DNA of 64,000 nucleotides, taken from Marinihelvus sp963695135. Its GTDB lineage: Bacteria > Pseudomonadota > Gammaproteobacteria > Xanthomonadales > SZUA-36. The notes under the pieces are model-generated. The model did not search any database, was not told where the DNA came from, and was given only the letters and a program-made list of their open reading frames with translations. Where the stretch lies: positions 124,001-188,000 of the forward strand of contig CAVOGA010000001.1 in NCBI GenBank assembly GCA_963695135.1. Direction: 5' to 3'. This document shows positions 1 to 11,607 of the stretch, one piece after another. Position numbers and translations under genes: made by a program. Positions within the stretch are counted from its first letter, which is position 1. Each line of letters opens with the position of its first letter.

Positions 1-71
1 ACTCCTTCGAGGTCCTGGGGGTTTGCAGTGACCGGCTGTTTCGCCGCCTGCGCCGGGACGCAGCCCCGTGA
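1..71 (+). CDS. 3' end of an unidentified upstream gene
   Basis: An open frame enters from the left edge and ends at TGA 69-71, giving about 22 residues (ending RRLRRDAAP). It overlaps the GTG start of the next gene at 68 (GTGA), the usual signature of translational coupling, so it is probably the upstream member of an operon with the thiolase-fold synthase. Too little protein is visible to name a family. Confidence 0.5.
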   Translation, partial: SFEVLGVCSDRLFRRLRRDAAP

Positions 72-1120
72 GCGCGCGCTTCTCTCCAACCCGCCTGAAG
101 CTGCTCGGCTCGGGCACGGCCCTGCCCGGGCCCGCCGTCGGCAATGAGCAGCTGCTGGCTTACCTGGACAGGCACTGCAGCCCCGGCAAGGCCCGCCTGG
201 CGGGCCGGCTGGCGAAGCGCCTGGGAATCACCGCACGCCACGTGAGTCGCGACCTGTCCCTTCCCCTGAGCGGCACGCGTCCGGGTTTCGATGCACCTTC
301 CCTGTGCCAGCAGGCCCTGCAGCAGGCGCTGCAGGGCCAGGCCATGAGTTACCTGCTGGGCCACACGGCCACGCCCCACACGCTGCTGCCCTCCAACGTG
401 GCCTGGGTCGCGGAAAAAATGGACTTCGCCGGCCCTTACCTGGAGCTGCGCCAGGCCTGTACCGGATTTGCCAACGCCCTGTCCGTGGCCGCCGCCATGA
501 TCGCCGAAAATACCGGCACCACCGTGGGCATTGTCGGCAGTGAGACCGGTTCCGCCTATTTTCGTATTACCGAGGACTTCGCGGACCGGGAGCAACTGCT
601 CAATTTCGTGCAAATGGGAGACGGGGCAGGCGCCGTGGCAGTTACCGCGGATGACGGCGCCGGCGGCGCAGTGATTTCCGATGTGTTTGTCGGCCAGGTC
701 GGCAAGGACAAGGCGCCGGGCATTCGCCTCAGCGGCGGCGGCTCAGCCGATCCCGCCTGTTCCGCGGGCCTGCCCTATTTCCGTCATGATGCGCGCAGCG
801 TCCGGCGGCACGGTGAACAACTGCTGGCCGCGGGAGTAGACGCGATCCAGTCCCGCGGGCTGGCGCTCGAGGACTTTGACTGGATCATTCCCCACCAGGC
901 CAACGGGCTCATGGCGGAACTTCTTGCCGCCCGTTTTCCGGCGACCCGGGGCAAGGTGTTTGTTACCGCCGACCGGCTGGGCAATATGGGTTCGGCAGCG
1001 ATCTGGGTCAGCTTCGATACGCTGCGCCGCTCCGGTCAGTTGCACCAGGGGCAACGGGTCCTGGTGCTGGGCGCGGAGGCCAGCAAGTATCTCTACGGCG
1101 GTTTCGTGTATACCCATTAG
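68..1120 (+). CDS. 3-oxoacyl-ACP synthase III (FabH-like) family protein
   Basis: This is a 350-residue thiolase-fold condensing enzyme. The FabH/chalcone-synthase-type catalytic triad is readable: Cys131 in RQACTGF, His276 in IIPHQAN and Asn306 in GNMGSAA. Such enzymes condense an acyl thioester with malonyl-ACP or a second acyl chain in the cytoplasm. The acyl pocket sequence is not close enough to canonical FabH to claim the housekeeping fatty-acid initiation enzyme, and no fabD/fabG/acpP cluster is visible. A role in a secondary lipid or ketone pathway (OleA- or DarB-like) is equally possible. The GTG start at 68 is supported by its overlap with the preceding stop. The reading frame is intact. 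The family is certain; the substrate is not. Confidence 0.85.
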   Translation: MSARFSPTRLKLLGSGTALPGPAVGNEQLLAYLDRHCSPGKARLAGRLAKRLGITARHVSRDLSLPLSGTRPGFDAPSLCQQALQQALQGQAMSYLLGHTATPHTLLPSNVAWVAEKMDFAGPYLELRQACTGFANALSVAAAMIAENTGTTVGIVGSETGSAYFRITEDFADREQLLNFVQMGDGAGAVAVTADDGAGGAVISDVFVGQVGKDKAPGIRLSGGGSADPACSAGLPYFRHDARSVRRHGEQLLAAGVDAIQSRGLALEDFDWIIPHQANGLMAELLAARFPATRGKVFVTADRLGNMGSAAIWVSFDTLRRSGQLHQGQRVLVLGAEASKYLYGGFVYTH

Positions 1121-1184
1121 CCCCCGCGACGCCAGCAGTTCACGAGACGACAGCGCTTCTTCCCCGACCTTGTAAATAAGTGTT

Positions 1185-1203
1185 GTCCGTCCATCGGGCG
1201 GAC
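1185..1203. other. GC-rich hairpin between the synthase and DUF481 genes
   Basis: An inverted repeat has arms GTCCGTCC and GGGCGGAC, eight pairs including one G-T, around a 3-nt loop. No T-run follows it, so it is at best a weak terminator or an mRNA 5'-leader structure for the DUF481 gene that starts about 50 bp downstream. Confidence 0.3.
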
Positions 1204-1251
1204 ATTTACCCTGAACCTCTCTGAATTTTTATGTCCTTCCGAGAGGTAGTG

Positions 1252-2286
1252 ATGAGGCCCCGCACCTTCAAAATTTTCACACTCGCCTGTGTCCTGGCGC
1301 TGCTGCTCCCCACCCTGAGCCAGGCCGATTACAGGGACGTCGTCGTATTGGAAAACGGCAATGAAATCTTCGGGACGATCAAGTCGTTATCGCAGGGGCA
1401 GCTGCTGCTGGATACGGATGCGATGGGCACGGTTACAATCAAGTGGGACAAGATCGTCGAAATCCGCACCGCCGAGACGATGGAGATCAAGACCGACACC
1501 GGCGCGCGACTCTTCGGAACCCTCGATCCGCCTGACGGCCCGGCAAAGGTAAAGATCACCGCCGACTCATCCACGCAATCGCTGGGCATTGATGAACTGG
1601 TGCAGATTACGCCAATCGGCGAATCCTTCCTGAACCGTTTGCAGGGGTCTGTGAGCGCCGGCTTCAGCTTCACCAAGTCCAGCGACGTGGCGCAGTTCAG
1701 CTTCAGTGGCAACCTGCTGTACGAGGACCGCAGCAACCAGTGGGCCCTGACCTACAACAACATCGTCACGAACCAGGACAGCGGCACCACCCAGCAGCTG
1801 TACAGCCGCCTGGGTTACCGTTACCAGCCGGAGGGACGCTGGTACGGACTGGGCTTTTTCTCTTTTCAGCGCAACCAGGAACTGGGCATTGACGCGCGGG
1901 GCGTGCTGGGCGCGGGGGCGGGGCGGACGCTGTTCCAGAGCAGCCAGGGCCAGCTGTCGGTCAATGGCGGCCTGGACCTGAACGTGGAAGACAGCGGCAC
2001 CGAGCAGGACTCCAGCCTCGAGGCCTTCGCCGCCATCGAGTATTCGCTGTTCAAATACTCCGGGCTGCAAAGCAACCTGGTGATGAGCGCCGTGGCGTTT
2101 CCCAACCTGAGCGAATCCGGGCGGTTTCGCTGGCAGGTGGATGCCACCTGGCGCCAGCAGATCTTCAACAACATGTTCTGGGACTGGAGCCTGTACGCCA
2201 GCGGCGACAACGACCCGCCGGCCAGCGCCAACTCGGAAAGCGACTATGGCATCGTGACCTCGCTGGGTTGGAGCTTTGGACGTTGA
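1252..2286 (+). CDS. DUF481 family (YdiY-like) outer-membrane protein
   Basis: This is a secreted protein of about 344 residues. A signal peptide (MRPRTFKIFTLACVLALLLP, then cleavage near SQA-DY) is followed by an N-terminal beta-rich region (GNEIFGTIKSL, IKWDKIVEI). From about residue 130 there is a long run of alternating hydrophobic/polar strands with aromatic girdles, ending in GWSFGR, as expected of an outer-membrane beta-barrel. DUF481 proteins are predicted barrels induced by salt or acid in some bacteria; the molecular role is unknown. I chose ATG 1252 over ATG 1231 because GAGAGG at 1241 is correctly placed as a ribosome-binding site and the signal peptide then begins normally. Confidence 0.8.
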   Translation: MRPRTFKIFTLACVLALLLPTLSQADYRDVVVLENGNEIFGTIKSLSQGQLLLDTDAMGTVTIKWDKIVEIRTAETMEIKTDTGARLFGTLDPPDGPAKVKITADSSTQSLGIDELVQITPIGESFLNRLQGSVSAGFSFTKSSDVAQFSFSGNLLYEDRSNQWALTYNNIVTNQDSGTTQQLYSRLGYRYQPEGRWYGLGFFSFQRNQELGIDARGVLGAGAGRTLFQSSQGQLSVNGGLDLNVEDSGTEQDSSLEAFAAIEYSLFKYSGLQSNLVMSAVAFPNLSESGRFRWQVDATWRQQIFNNMFWDWSLYASGDNDPPASANSESDYGIVTSLGWSFGR

Positions 2287-2375
2287 GTGATTGCCGGGCA
2301 AGCATCTCGCCGGCGGAGACCAGGCCAGTGATCCAGGCCTTAGCCCCCCTCGCGCTCAGTAATCGCTTTAAAGCT

Positions 2376-2410
2376 GCAGACCGCCCGAGCCCGAGGCCTG
2401 GGCGGTCTGC
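2376..2410. terminator. Perfect 11-bp inverted repeat downstream of the DUF481 gene
   Basis: GCAGACCGCCC (2376-2386) pairs perfectly with GGGCGGTCTGC (2400-2410) around a 13-nt loop. There is no T-run on either side, so it could be a Rho-assisted transcript end or mRNA-stabilising hairpin for the DUF481 gene. Orientation cannot be decided from the sequence. Confidence 0.4.
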
Positions 2411-2473
2411 GCCCCACGAGGAAACGCCATCCCCTACAACGCCAGATGATGCATTAGAGCAACCACGAAGTCG

Positions 2474-2517
2474 GAAAACCTCGGATTCTGGAAAAACCCA
2501 AGGCTTGGGCGGTTTTC
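2474..2517. other. Second hairpin in the DUF481-tRNA spacer
   Basis: GAAAACC (2474-2480) pairs with GGTTTTC (2511-2517), and a nested CCCAAG/CTTGGG pair sits at 2497-2509. Together with the hairpin at 2376-2410 it fills the 266-bp gap before the tRNA gene. I saw no protein-coding gene in this gap. Confidence 0.35.
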
Positions 2518-2552
2518 GCCCTTTGGGCGAAAGAAGCCCACGCCGGTAGAAT

Positions 2553-2629
2553 TGGTGGGCCCTGCAGGACTTGAACCTGCGACCAAGCGATTATGAGTCG
2601 CCTGCTCTAACCAACTGAGCTAAGGGCCC
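2553..2629 (-). tRNA. tRNA-Ile2 (anticodon CAU, lysidine-modified)
   Basis: This is a 77-nt cloverleaf on the minus strand with an encoded CCA end. The 7-bp acceptor is GGGCCCT/AGGGCCC. The D-arm (TTAGCTCAGTTGGTTAGAGC), the anticodon loop CTCATAA and the T-arm with GGTTCAAGTCC are all in place. The CAU anticodon alone would read AUG, but the body closely matches the known minor isoleucine tRNA rather than initiator or elongator tRNA-Met. Its C34 would be converted to lysidine by TilS so that it reads AUA. TilS is not encoded in this window. Confidence 0.93.
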
Positions 2630-2731
2630 CTTGAGACTTGAGCGCGTATTCTAGCGTGCCTGCGCCGCGGACTGAATCAAAACCGGCCCTGTCGTGCCGG
2701 CCGGCACCCTCCGGGACTAACGCCGGCCGCG

Positions 2732-4088
2732 ATGTGCGGTAGGCTATGCACGGTCATCCCGTGCATCGGCGGGTTCCAGGGGACAATCTTGCCAGATTAC
2801 CAGCAGACCACCGCACGCTGGACGCTGTCCGCCAGCCGCAAACTGCGCCTGTTCACGATTTTTATCCTGTACATCGCCCAGGGCATCCCCATCGGGTTGT
2901 TCTGGTTCGCGATCCCTGCCTGGATGGCCACGAACGGCGCCGATGCGCAGGACATTGCCTGGGTGCTGGGACTGACGGCCCTGCCCTGGTCGCTTAAGTT
3001 CGTGAATGGTTTTCTCATGGACCGCTATGCCTTTTTACCGATGGGTCGACGTCGCCCGTGGATTCTCGGCGCGCAGCTGATCATGGTACTGGTGTTCCTG
3101 AGTGCTGCCGTGATTCAACCAACGGCCAGCGACATCCTGCTGCTGGGCGCGATCGGCTTTATCGGCAACGCCGCCACCACCTTCCAGGATGTGGGCGTCG
3201 ACGGCATGGCGGTCGACCTGCTCGAGGAACCGGAACGGGCACGGGGTGGCGGCATGATGTTTGGCGGACAGCTGATCGGTACTGCCCTGGCCACCGCCGG
3301 CACCGGCTGGGCGATCATGAAGCTGGGCGCGTCCGGGGCCTATCTGCTTGCGGCTGTGGCGCTCCTGCTGGTGAACATATTTGTTGGGGGCATCCGCGAA
3401 CGCCCCGGCGAACGTCGGTTTCCCTGGTCGCCCGGCGAGGCGCATCCGATCAATCTCCAACGGCACGCGGGACGCTGGTGGCCGATTCTTCAAACCACTT
3501 TGCGATCTCTTTTCCTGCCCGCGAGCCTGTTCTGGGTCGTCATCATGCTGGTGAAAGGCGCGCAATACGGCGTGATGGCCGGGGTGACCCCGTTGATCGG
3601 CGTTACCGAGGCCGGCCTGAGCGAAACCCAGGTCACGTCGCTGACAGGCCTGGCGCAACTGCTGGCCGGTGTTGCCGGACTGGTCCTTGGCAGCTGGCTG
3701 GGCGAGCGGCTGGGCGCCAAGTGGTCCACCTTCGCCCTGCTTGTGCACCTGGGTCGTCTTCAACGGCGGCATGATCCTCGCCGCCCCCCTCTGGTCAGAG
3801 CCCGCCTTCGCCAGGGGCTTCATCATCACCTGGTTTATCCTCGATACGCTGCTGACCGTGGTCACCATTCCGATCGCGATGCGCCTGTGCAACCTGAAGG
3901 TCGCCGCCACCCAATTTACTATTTACATGGCACTGAACAATCTCGGCATCAGCCTCGGCACCGTCCTGCTGGGCTTGTCCGACAAGCTCGGGGGCCTGAC
4001 CGGCCTGTTCCCCATCCTCATGACCGCCAACTTCGTCGCCATGCTCGTCATGCTCCTGGTCCGCTTTCCCCGCCGGGCTACTATCTGA
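2732..4088 (+). CDS. MFS/PAT-family (AmpG-like) permease, frameshifted in this sequence
   Basis: This is a 12-helix-type inner-membrane permease. The N-terminal part (FILYIAQGIPIGLFWFAIPAW, then the MFS loop MDRYAFLPMGRRRPW) matches the AmpG/PAT branch of the major facilitator superfamily, which moves muropeptides, acetyl-CoA or similar solutes. The frame breaks near 3754. Reading CTGGGTCG as CTGGTCG joins HLVVFNGGMI and continues to TGA 4088, giving about 451 residues in total. The start is uncertain: ATG 2732 is the longest option, and TTG 2789 sits closer to the conserved part. A terminator follows at 4122. I infer an insertion error, not a pseudogene. Confidence 0.75.
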
Positions 4089-4121
4089 CCCCCAAGAGAC
4101 CGACAAACCACGATTGACGAT

Positions 4122-4150
4122 AAAAAAAGCCCCGCTCTGGCGGGGCTTTT
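4122..4150. terminator. Bidirectional rho-independent terminator between the MFS gene and rpoD
   Basis: The stem AGCCCCGC (4128-4135) and GCGGGGCT (4140-4147) has a TCTG loop. It is flanked by an A-run on the left and TTTT on the right, so it can end transcripts from both the plus-strand permease and the minus-strand rpoD. Confidence 0.9.
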
Positions 4151-4173
4151 AGGCACTTCGATTGAATAGCTGT

Positions 4174-5995
<1,822 letters not shown>

Positions 5996-6073
5996 AGGTA
6001 TTGGGCCATTGATGCCTAAATATAGACGAAGGTCTTCCGGCCGGCGACGGCCGGTTCGGGTAGGACCCCTGTT

Positions 6074-7809
6074 TCATTGTTTTCGCCGACGGAGGCTGTC
6101 TTTCAGCCCGTTTCGTTCGGCCTGCAGCGCTCTGAACTGCGTCTTTTGTTCAGCGGTTTGATCCACGGGATTGGGTAGCAGCGCCATTTCCCCCTCCACC
6201 TCTTTCAGCCGCAATTGGGCCAGCGCATCGAGGAACTCCTGGGTGACTTTTTCGTCCTGCCCGGGAAGATCCCACAGTGCCAATTTGACGAGGTGGGCGT
6301 GCGCTTCGTGATCCCGCAATCTCTCCAATAGCTGAGCTGTCGTAAGATTGGGTCGCTGGCAGCAAATGTCAACCAATTCCCGCAGTAAAGCCATACCCGG
6401 AACCGAATCTCCCGCTTTCGCGGCAAATTCCTTCGCCAGTTCACCCAGGGTCGGGTTCTGCAGCAGCAGCGCCATGGCCACGCGCATGGGCGTGCGCTGC
6501 TGCGCGGCGCCCGCCCCGGCGGTCTCGCGACGCGGCGGCTGGGCGGGTCGCGGTGCCGTGCAGGCGATGCCGCGCCAGCACCTCGAGCCGCTCCAGCATC
6601 ATGTCGCGGAACACCCCCTCCGGGAGGGTCTCCAGCAGGGGCCGGGCCGCCTGGACCAGTTTGGCGCGCCCATCGATGCTGTCCATGTCCACTTCAGACG
6701 TCAAACGATCAAAAAAGAAATCACCCAGCGACTGGGACTCATCCAGCAGGCGGCGGAATTTCTCCTCCCCCAGCTTTCGCACCAGGCTGTCCGGGTCTTC
6801 CCCGTCCGGCAAAAACAGGAACCGGGCCTGCTTGCTGCCGCCCAGCTTGGGCAGGGTGTTTTTCAGCGCCTTCCAGGCCGCTTCGCGACCGGCGTTGTCA
6901 CCGTCAAAGCAATAAATCACCGTGTCGGTCGCCCGCAGCAGCAGCGCTGCCTGCTCCGGCGTGGTCGCCGTGCCCAGGGTCGCCACCGCGTGCGTGATAC
7001 CGAACTGGGCCAGGGCCACCACGTCCATGTAGCCCTCGACCACCACGATCGACTCCAGCTTGCCGCTGCGGCGCCGCGCCAGGGACAGGCCGTAAAGTTC
7101 CTGGCCCTTGTGGAACAGCTCCGTTTCCGGGGAGTTCAGATACTTTGGGCCCGTCATCGGCAATGGCCCGGCCACCGAACGCAATCACCCGGCCGCGCCG
7201 GTCGTGGATCGGAAACATGATCCGGTCACGAAACTTGTCATAGGCGGAGCGGTCACCCTGGCTGAGCAGACCGCCGCGCTTCATCAGCTCCAGCGTGTCC
7301 TTGTCGGTGCCCAGCGCTTTTTGCAGGGCATCCCAGCTTGCCGGCGCGTAACCGATGCCGAACTCGGCGCAGATTTCACCGGACAGGCCGCGCTGCTTCA
7401 GGTACTCAATCGCCGGCTCATGCTGCTTCAGGGCCTGCTGAAACACCTTCGCCGCCTGTTCCATCAGGTCCAGCAGGCCCTGGCGGGGACGCGGTGCGGG
7501 ACCGCCCGCCTCTTCCGGCACATCCAGCCCCGCCATGCGCGCCAGGTCCTCCACCGCATCGCGGAACTCCAGGCCCTCGTACTGCATGAGAAAGCCGATC
7601 GCGGAGCCGTGCGCGCCGCAGCCAAAACAGTGATAGAACTGCTTACCCGGGCTCACCGTGAAGGAGGGGGATTTTTCGTTGTGGAACGGGCACAGGGCCT
7701 GGAACTCGTTGCCCGCACGTCTGAGCGACAGGCGTCGCTCAATGACCTCGACGATGTCCGTGCGTGCGAGCAGGTCCTCGATAAAGGAATCCGGTATCCG
7801 CCCTGCCAC
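6074..7809 (-). CDS. dnaG: DNA primase (frameshifted twice in this sequence)
   Basis: This enzyme makes RNA primers at the replication fork. The N-terminal zinc-binding domain (CPFHNEKSPSF...CFGCGAHG), the TOPRIM core (VVVEGYMDVVAL, CFDGDNAGREAAW, PDGEDPDSLV) and the C-terminal helicase-binding domain (from ALLLQNPTLGELAK) appear in order. Two one-base insertions break the frame. One is near 7139, where CCCAAAGTAT should read CCCAAGTAT to give GPKYLNSPET. The other is near 6540 in the linker before RETAGAGAAQQRTP. Corrected length is about 577 residues. The start is GTG at 7809. It lies 78 bp upstream of rpoD and 40 bp downstream of yqeY, as in a shared transcript. Confidence 0.95.
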
Positions 7810-7849
7810 GTCAGCCCATCATCTCAAAGAGTCATCCCGGCCGTTTAAG

Positions 7850-8296
7850 TCAGGCGTTCAGTCGGGCCCGGATCACGCCGGAAAGGGCTTTCATGTCTGC
7901 CCGTCCCTGGACCTGTGGCTTGAGCACGCCCATCACCTTGCCCATATCCTGCATACCGGCAGCGCCGGTGCTGCTGATGGCCTCGTCAATCAGGCGCTCC
8001 AGCTCCGCAGCCTCCAGGGGCTCGGGCAGATAATCCGCCAGCACGCCGAGCTCGTAGCGCTCCTGGGCAGCCAGGTCATCGCGACCCGCCGATTCGTACT
8101 GATCCAGGGATTCGCGGCGCTGCTTGGCCATCTTGTCCAGTATCGCCACAACCGCCTCGTCATCGAGCTCGGTCCGGCTGTCCACCTCGACCTGCTTGAT
8201 CGCAGAGGTGACCAGGCGCAGGGTTCCAAGGCGTTCCTTGTCACGGGCGCGCATCGCGTCTTTTACATCTTCCTGGATCTGTTCTTTCAGGGACAT
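7850..8296 (-). CDS. yqeY: GatB/YqeY domain protein
   Basis: This is an intact 148-residue cytoplasmic protein (MSLKEQIQEDVKDAMRARDKERLGTLRLV...SGVIRARLNA) of the YqeY family. The family shares the C-terminal helical domain of the GatB subunit of tRNA amidotransferase. It lies between rpsU and dnaG in many proteobacteria. A role in tRNA-linked metabolism is inferred from the domain only. Confidence 0.92.
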   Translation of the reverse strand: MSLKEQIQEDVKDAMRARDKERLGTLRLVTSAIKQVEVDSRTELDDEAVVAILDKMAKQRRESLDQYESAGRDDLAAQERYELGVLADYLPEPLEAAELERLIDEAISSTGAAGMQDMGKVMGVLKPQVQGRADMKALSGVIRARLNA

Positions 8297-8402
8297 GGGT
8301 TTTCTCTGTAGGTACGTTGCATGGGTTCGGTCGCAAACCTTTCACCAGCCAAAGACCGGCGAGATCACATTTAACCTTAGCGGGTTTTTCCCGCCCCATG
8401 GC

Positions 8403-8425
8403 AAAAAGCCGCGCTTGGGCGCGGC
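8403..8425 (-). terminator. Rho-independent terminator/attenuator after rpsU
   Basis: Read on the minus strand, GCCGCGC, a 4-nt loop and GCGCGGC (arms 8419-8425 and 8408-8414) are followed by TTTTT (8407-8403). It lies about 120 bp past the rpsU stop and before yqeY. In E. coli a partial terminator between rpsU and dnaG sets the high ratio of S21 to primase. The position here suggests the same control, as an inference. Confidence 0.88.
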
Positions 8426-8541
8426 ACTGAAGCTGGTTATTCACTGTATGGGGCCGGCGTCTGATCCTGTTGACCAACGCGACCACCGCAACCACTGGCC
8501 CGGCAACACGCGTCAACGGCGCACCGCCCTGACGGGTTGTG

Positions 8542-8757
8542 TCAGTAAAGCCGCTGACGACGGGTGGCTTCACGGGCCAGGCGTCGCAGGTTGCGTTTTA
8601 CCGCAGCGGCCGCTTTACGTTTACGTTCCTGCGTGGGCTTTTCGTAAAACTCCCGACGGCGGGTTTCCGCCAGAACGCCGGCCTTCTCGCAAGAGCGCTT
8701 GAAGCGACGCAGGGCATATTCGAAAGGCTCGTTTTCGCGAACTTTTACGCTGGGCAT
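8542..8757 (-). CDS. rpsU: 30S ribosomal protein S21
   Basis: This is an intact, 71-residue, highly basic protein (MPSVKVRENEPFEYALRRFKRSCEKAGVL...REFYEKPTQERKRKA) matching S21 over its full length. S21 helps the 30S subunit bind mRNA near the Shine-Dalgarno helix. ATG 8757 has GGAGTAGAA just upstream. It is the first gene of the macromolecular-synthesis block, so the promoter should lie in the AT-rich 8758-8840 stretch. I could not assign -35/-10 boxes with confidence. Confidence 0.97.
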   Translation of the reverse strand: MPSVKVRENEPFEYALRRFKRSCEKAGVLAETRRREFYEKPTQERKRKAAAAVKRNLRRLAREATRRQRLY

Positions 8758-8862
8758 TTCTACTCCAAATTCAAATCAATGGTTTATTAAATTCGACCCT
8801 AAACGGGCGTAGCCGCCTATGATAACGTGATTTTGTCCAGTGATGCAAAGAAAAAAGCCCTT

Positions 8863-10444
8863 TCACCCAGGCTGGCCGGCCTGCCCCACCGCGCCGCCCC
8901 GCCGCGGGTCACCCACGCCGCACAACTGCCCGTCCGGGAAACGCTGCACCGCATTCACACCGCCAAAAAACAGGCTGGTGCCCGGCCACGCCTTGGCGCC
9001 GGGCCAGCGCGTCAGCAGCGCCGCACTCCACCGCGGCGCGTCCAGCCCCGCCTCGAAGTCCAGGGCAGTCTCCCTCCAGGTGCAGCCGCGGCGCTGCGAC
9101 CGCCTCGACCAGGTCCATGTCGTAGCGGCACAGGTTAACCAGCACCTGGAGCACCGCGCTGCGGATCCGGTTGGACCCGCCGGTGCCGAGGGCCACTTCA
9201 CTGCCGTCCGCCAGCCGGGCCAGGCTGGGACACATCATCGACGCCAGCCGCGTGTCCGCCTGCCAGCGGTGGAAGCCGCCAGGGTTCAGGTCTTCCTCGC
9301 CCAGCATGTTATTGACCATGACCCCGGTGCCCGGAATCACGTAGCCGCAGCCCTCGCCATTGGAGCTGGTCAGGCTGGCCAGATTGCCCTGCTCGTCCAC
9401 CACGCTGATGTGCGTGGTGCCGCGACGGAACAGGTTTTCCGGCAACGCCTGCGCCCGCCAGGCCTCCAGGCTGCTCCTCGCTGAGCAAGCGTTCGGCAAG
9501 CGCCTCGTCGAGGATTCGTATGCAGCGTTGCAGCGCGCAGCCGGTTGGCCGCATCCATGGCCCCAAGCACGGCCAGGATGCTGCGTTCGCTGCCCCAGTC
9601 CTGCGCCGTTGACCTCCAGCGGTTCCAGCACGCCCAGCGCAAAGGCCACCAGGCTGCCACCGGGCGAGGGCGGCGCATTGAACCAGAACTCGGCGCCGTG
9701 ACTGGCGCATGCGTATCGGGCGCCGGCGGATCACCTGGTAAGACGTCCAGGTCGCGCAGGGTCAGCAGACCACCACGCGCGCGACAGTCGCGCACCAGAC
9801 GCTGGCCCGGCGCTCCCCTGGTAAAAGCCGGCACGCGCCCTCCTGGCCAGGAACGCCAGCAGGTCTGCCTGTTCCGCATGCGCAACCCGCTGACCCGCCT
9901 GCGCCGGCACGCCCGGCGCGTCCGGTGGCGACACCAGTGCCAGCGCCTCCGGCGAGCGCTCCAGGATCGGCAGGAGAATCTCGGTGATGTGGACCTGGTA
10001 AGGCGTCTGCACCACGCCACGACGCGCCAGCTCAATGGCCGGCGCCATGACCTCGGCGCAGCGGCAGACTCCCCAGCGCCTCGTGAACCGCGAAGATCCC
10101 TGCCGCAATCCCCGGGGACCGCCGCGGCGCCAAGACCCACGTGAAACTCCTGCTGCGCCGGCCCGAAATCGACCAGCACCGGGGCAAAGTCCAGTCCGCC
10201 GGCGGGGCGCTTTTGCCGGGGCGTTTGTACGAAGAAGTCGAAAATCTCCGGCTCACCACCGGCCGGGCGCGCCAGCAGGAATCCGCCTCCGGCCAGACTG
10301 GTCAGCAGTGGCTCACAGATCGGTGGCCGCGCAGAGCGCGCCGAGGGCTGCATCAAAGGCATTGCCGCCCGCCTCCAGCACGGCCTGGCCCGCTGCTGCT
10401 GTCTCCTCGTGGCCTGCTGCCACCATGCCCGCTGTTGTTGCCAT
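8863..10444 (-). CDS. ggt: Gamma-glutamyltransferase family protein, broken by about ten frameshifts
   Basis: The pieces belong to a gamma-glutamyltranspeptidase-type Ntn hydrolase: MATTAGMVAAGHEETAAAG, then LTSLAGGGFLLARP, then a run with MAPAIELARRGVVQTPYQVH, RLVRDCRARGGLLTLRDLD, FNAPPSPGG and the maturation site RRGTTHISVVDEQGNLASLT. In TTH the catalytic threonine normally becomes the N-terminus of the small subunit. Such enzymes cleave gamma-glutamyl bonds such as in glutathione. The protein passes through the three minus-strand frames in a constant order consistent with about ten one-base insertions, giving about 523 residues if corrected, near family size. ATG 10444 matches the family N-terminus, and no signal peptide is obvious. 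It diverges from tsaD. A real pseudogene cannot be excluded, but tsaD next door shows a similar density. Confidence 0.75.
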
Positions 10445-10570
10445 CCGGGAACGCCCTGGAAAAAGGCGCCAGTGTACCGCAACGGGCAACGACGACCGGC
10501 TGGCCGCCGGCGCGATCAAGGTACAATTGCCACCGGGCGATAGAGCCCTGATCCATGGCTGGGCATCGGC

Positions 10571-11607
10571 ATGCGTGTACTGGGTATTGAAACTTCCTGC
10601 GACGAGACCGGGATTGCTGTCTATGACAGCGATGCCGGCCTGCTGGCGCATGCGCTGCACAGCCAGGTCGAGCATCCACGCGGAGTACGGCGGCGTGGTG
10701 CCGGAGATCGCCTCGCGCGACCACGTGCGCAAGCTGCTGCCGCTGGTCAGCCAGTGCCTGGACGAGGCGGGGCTGGCAGCGCGGCGACCTCGACGGTGTG
10801 GCCTATACCGCCGGCCCGGGACTGATCGGCGCCCTGCTGGTCGGCGCCGCCACGGGCCGCAGCCTGGCCATGGCACTGGGTGTGCCCGGCGCTGGGCGTG
10901 CACCACATGGAAGGACACCTGCTGGCACCGATGCTCGAGCCGGACCCGCCGGACTTTCCCTTTGTCGCACTGCTGGTATCCGGCGGGCACACGATGCTGG
11001 TGGAAGTCCGCGCCATCGGCGACTACCGGGTGCTGGGCGAGACCCTGGATGACGCCGCCGGGGAAGCCTTTGACAAGACCGCGAAACTGCTGGGCCTGGC
11101 TTACCCGGGCGGCCCGGCGTTGGCGCAGCGGGCCGACTCCGGTGACGCGCAGCGCTTCCGTTTTCCCCGGCCCATGACCGACCGGCCCGGGCTGGATTTC
11201 AGCTTCAGCGGTCTGAAAACCCATACCCGCAAGCTGTTCCAGGAACGATCAGCATGAGCCGGATGCCGTGGCCGATATCGCCGCGGGCTTTCGAGCTGGC
11301 CGTGGTCGACACGCTGGCCATCAAATGCCGCCGGGCCATGCAGGAAACCCGCGCATCCTGCCTGGTGGTGGCCGGCGGTGTGGGCGCCAACCGCCTGCTG
11401 CGGCACAAGCTGCGCGAGGACGGCGAACGGCTCGGCTGGACCGTCGCCTATCCGCGCCTGGAGTTCTGTACCGACAATGGCGCGATGATCGCCTACGCCG
11501 GTTGCCAGCGATTGCTGGCGGGAGAGTCATCGGGATTGCATATCGAGGCGCGGGCGCGCTGGCCGCTGGACCAACTGAAGGAGCCGGGCATGGAGACTGC
11601 CGCATGA
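10571..11607 (+). CDS. tsaD: tRNA N6-adenosine threonylcarbamoyltransferase (frameshifted five times)
   Basis: TsaD makes t6A37 in ANN-decoding tRNAs with TsaB/C/E. The N-terminus MRVLGIETSCDETGIAVYD, the metal-binding HHMEGHLLAP, the nucleotide motifs VSGGHTMLV and DDAAGEAFDK, and the C-terminal VVAGGVGANRLLR are all present. They lie in successive plus-strand frames. The five inserted bases are close to 10673, 10775, 10888, 11249 and 11290, and four of the five simply restore standard family sequence when dropped (for example GGCTTTCGAG to GGCTTCGAG). Corrected length is about 343 residues, the usual size. The gene is essential in most bacteria, so consensus error is the best reading. It overlaps folB by ATGA at 11604-11607. 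Confidence 0.9.

Noticed and set aside
8863..11607. Programmed ribosomal frameshifting in tsaD or ggt
   Set aside because: There are too many shifts per gene, no consistent slippery heptamer, and the direction needed is the same for all, as expected for inserted bases.
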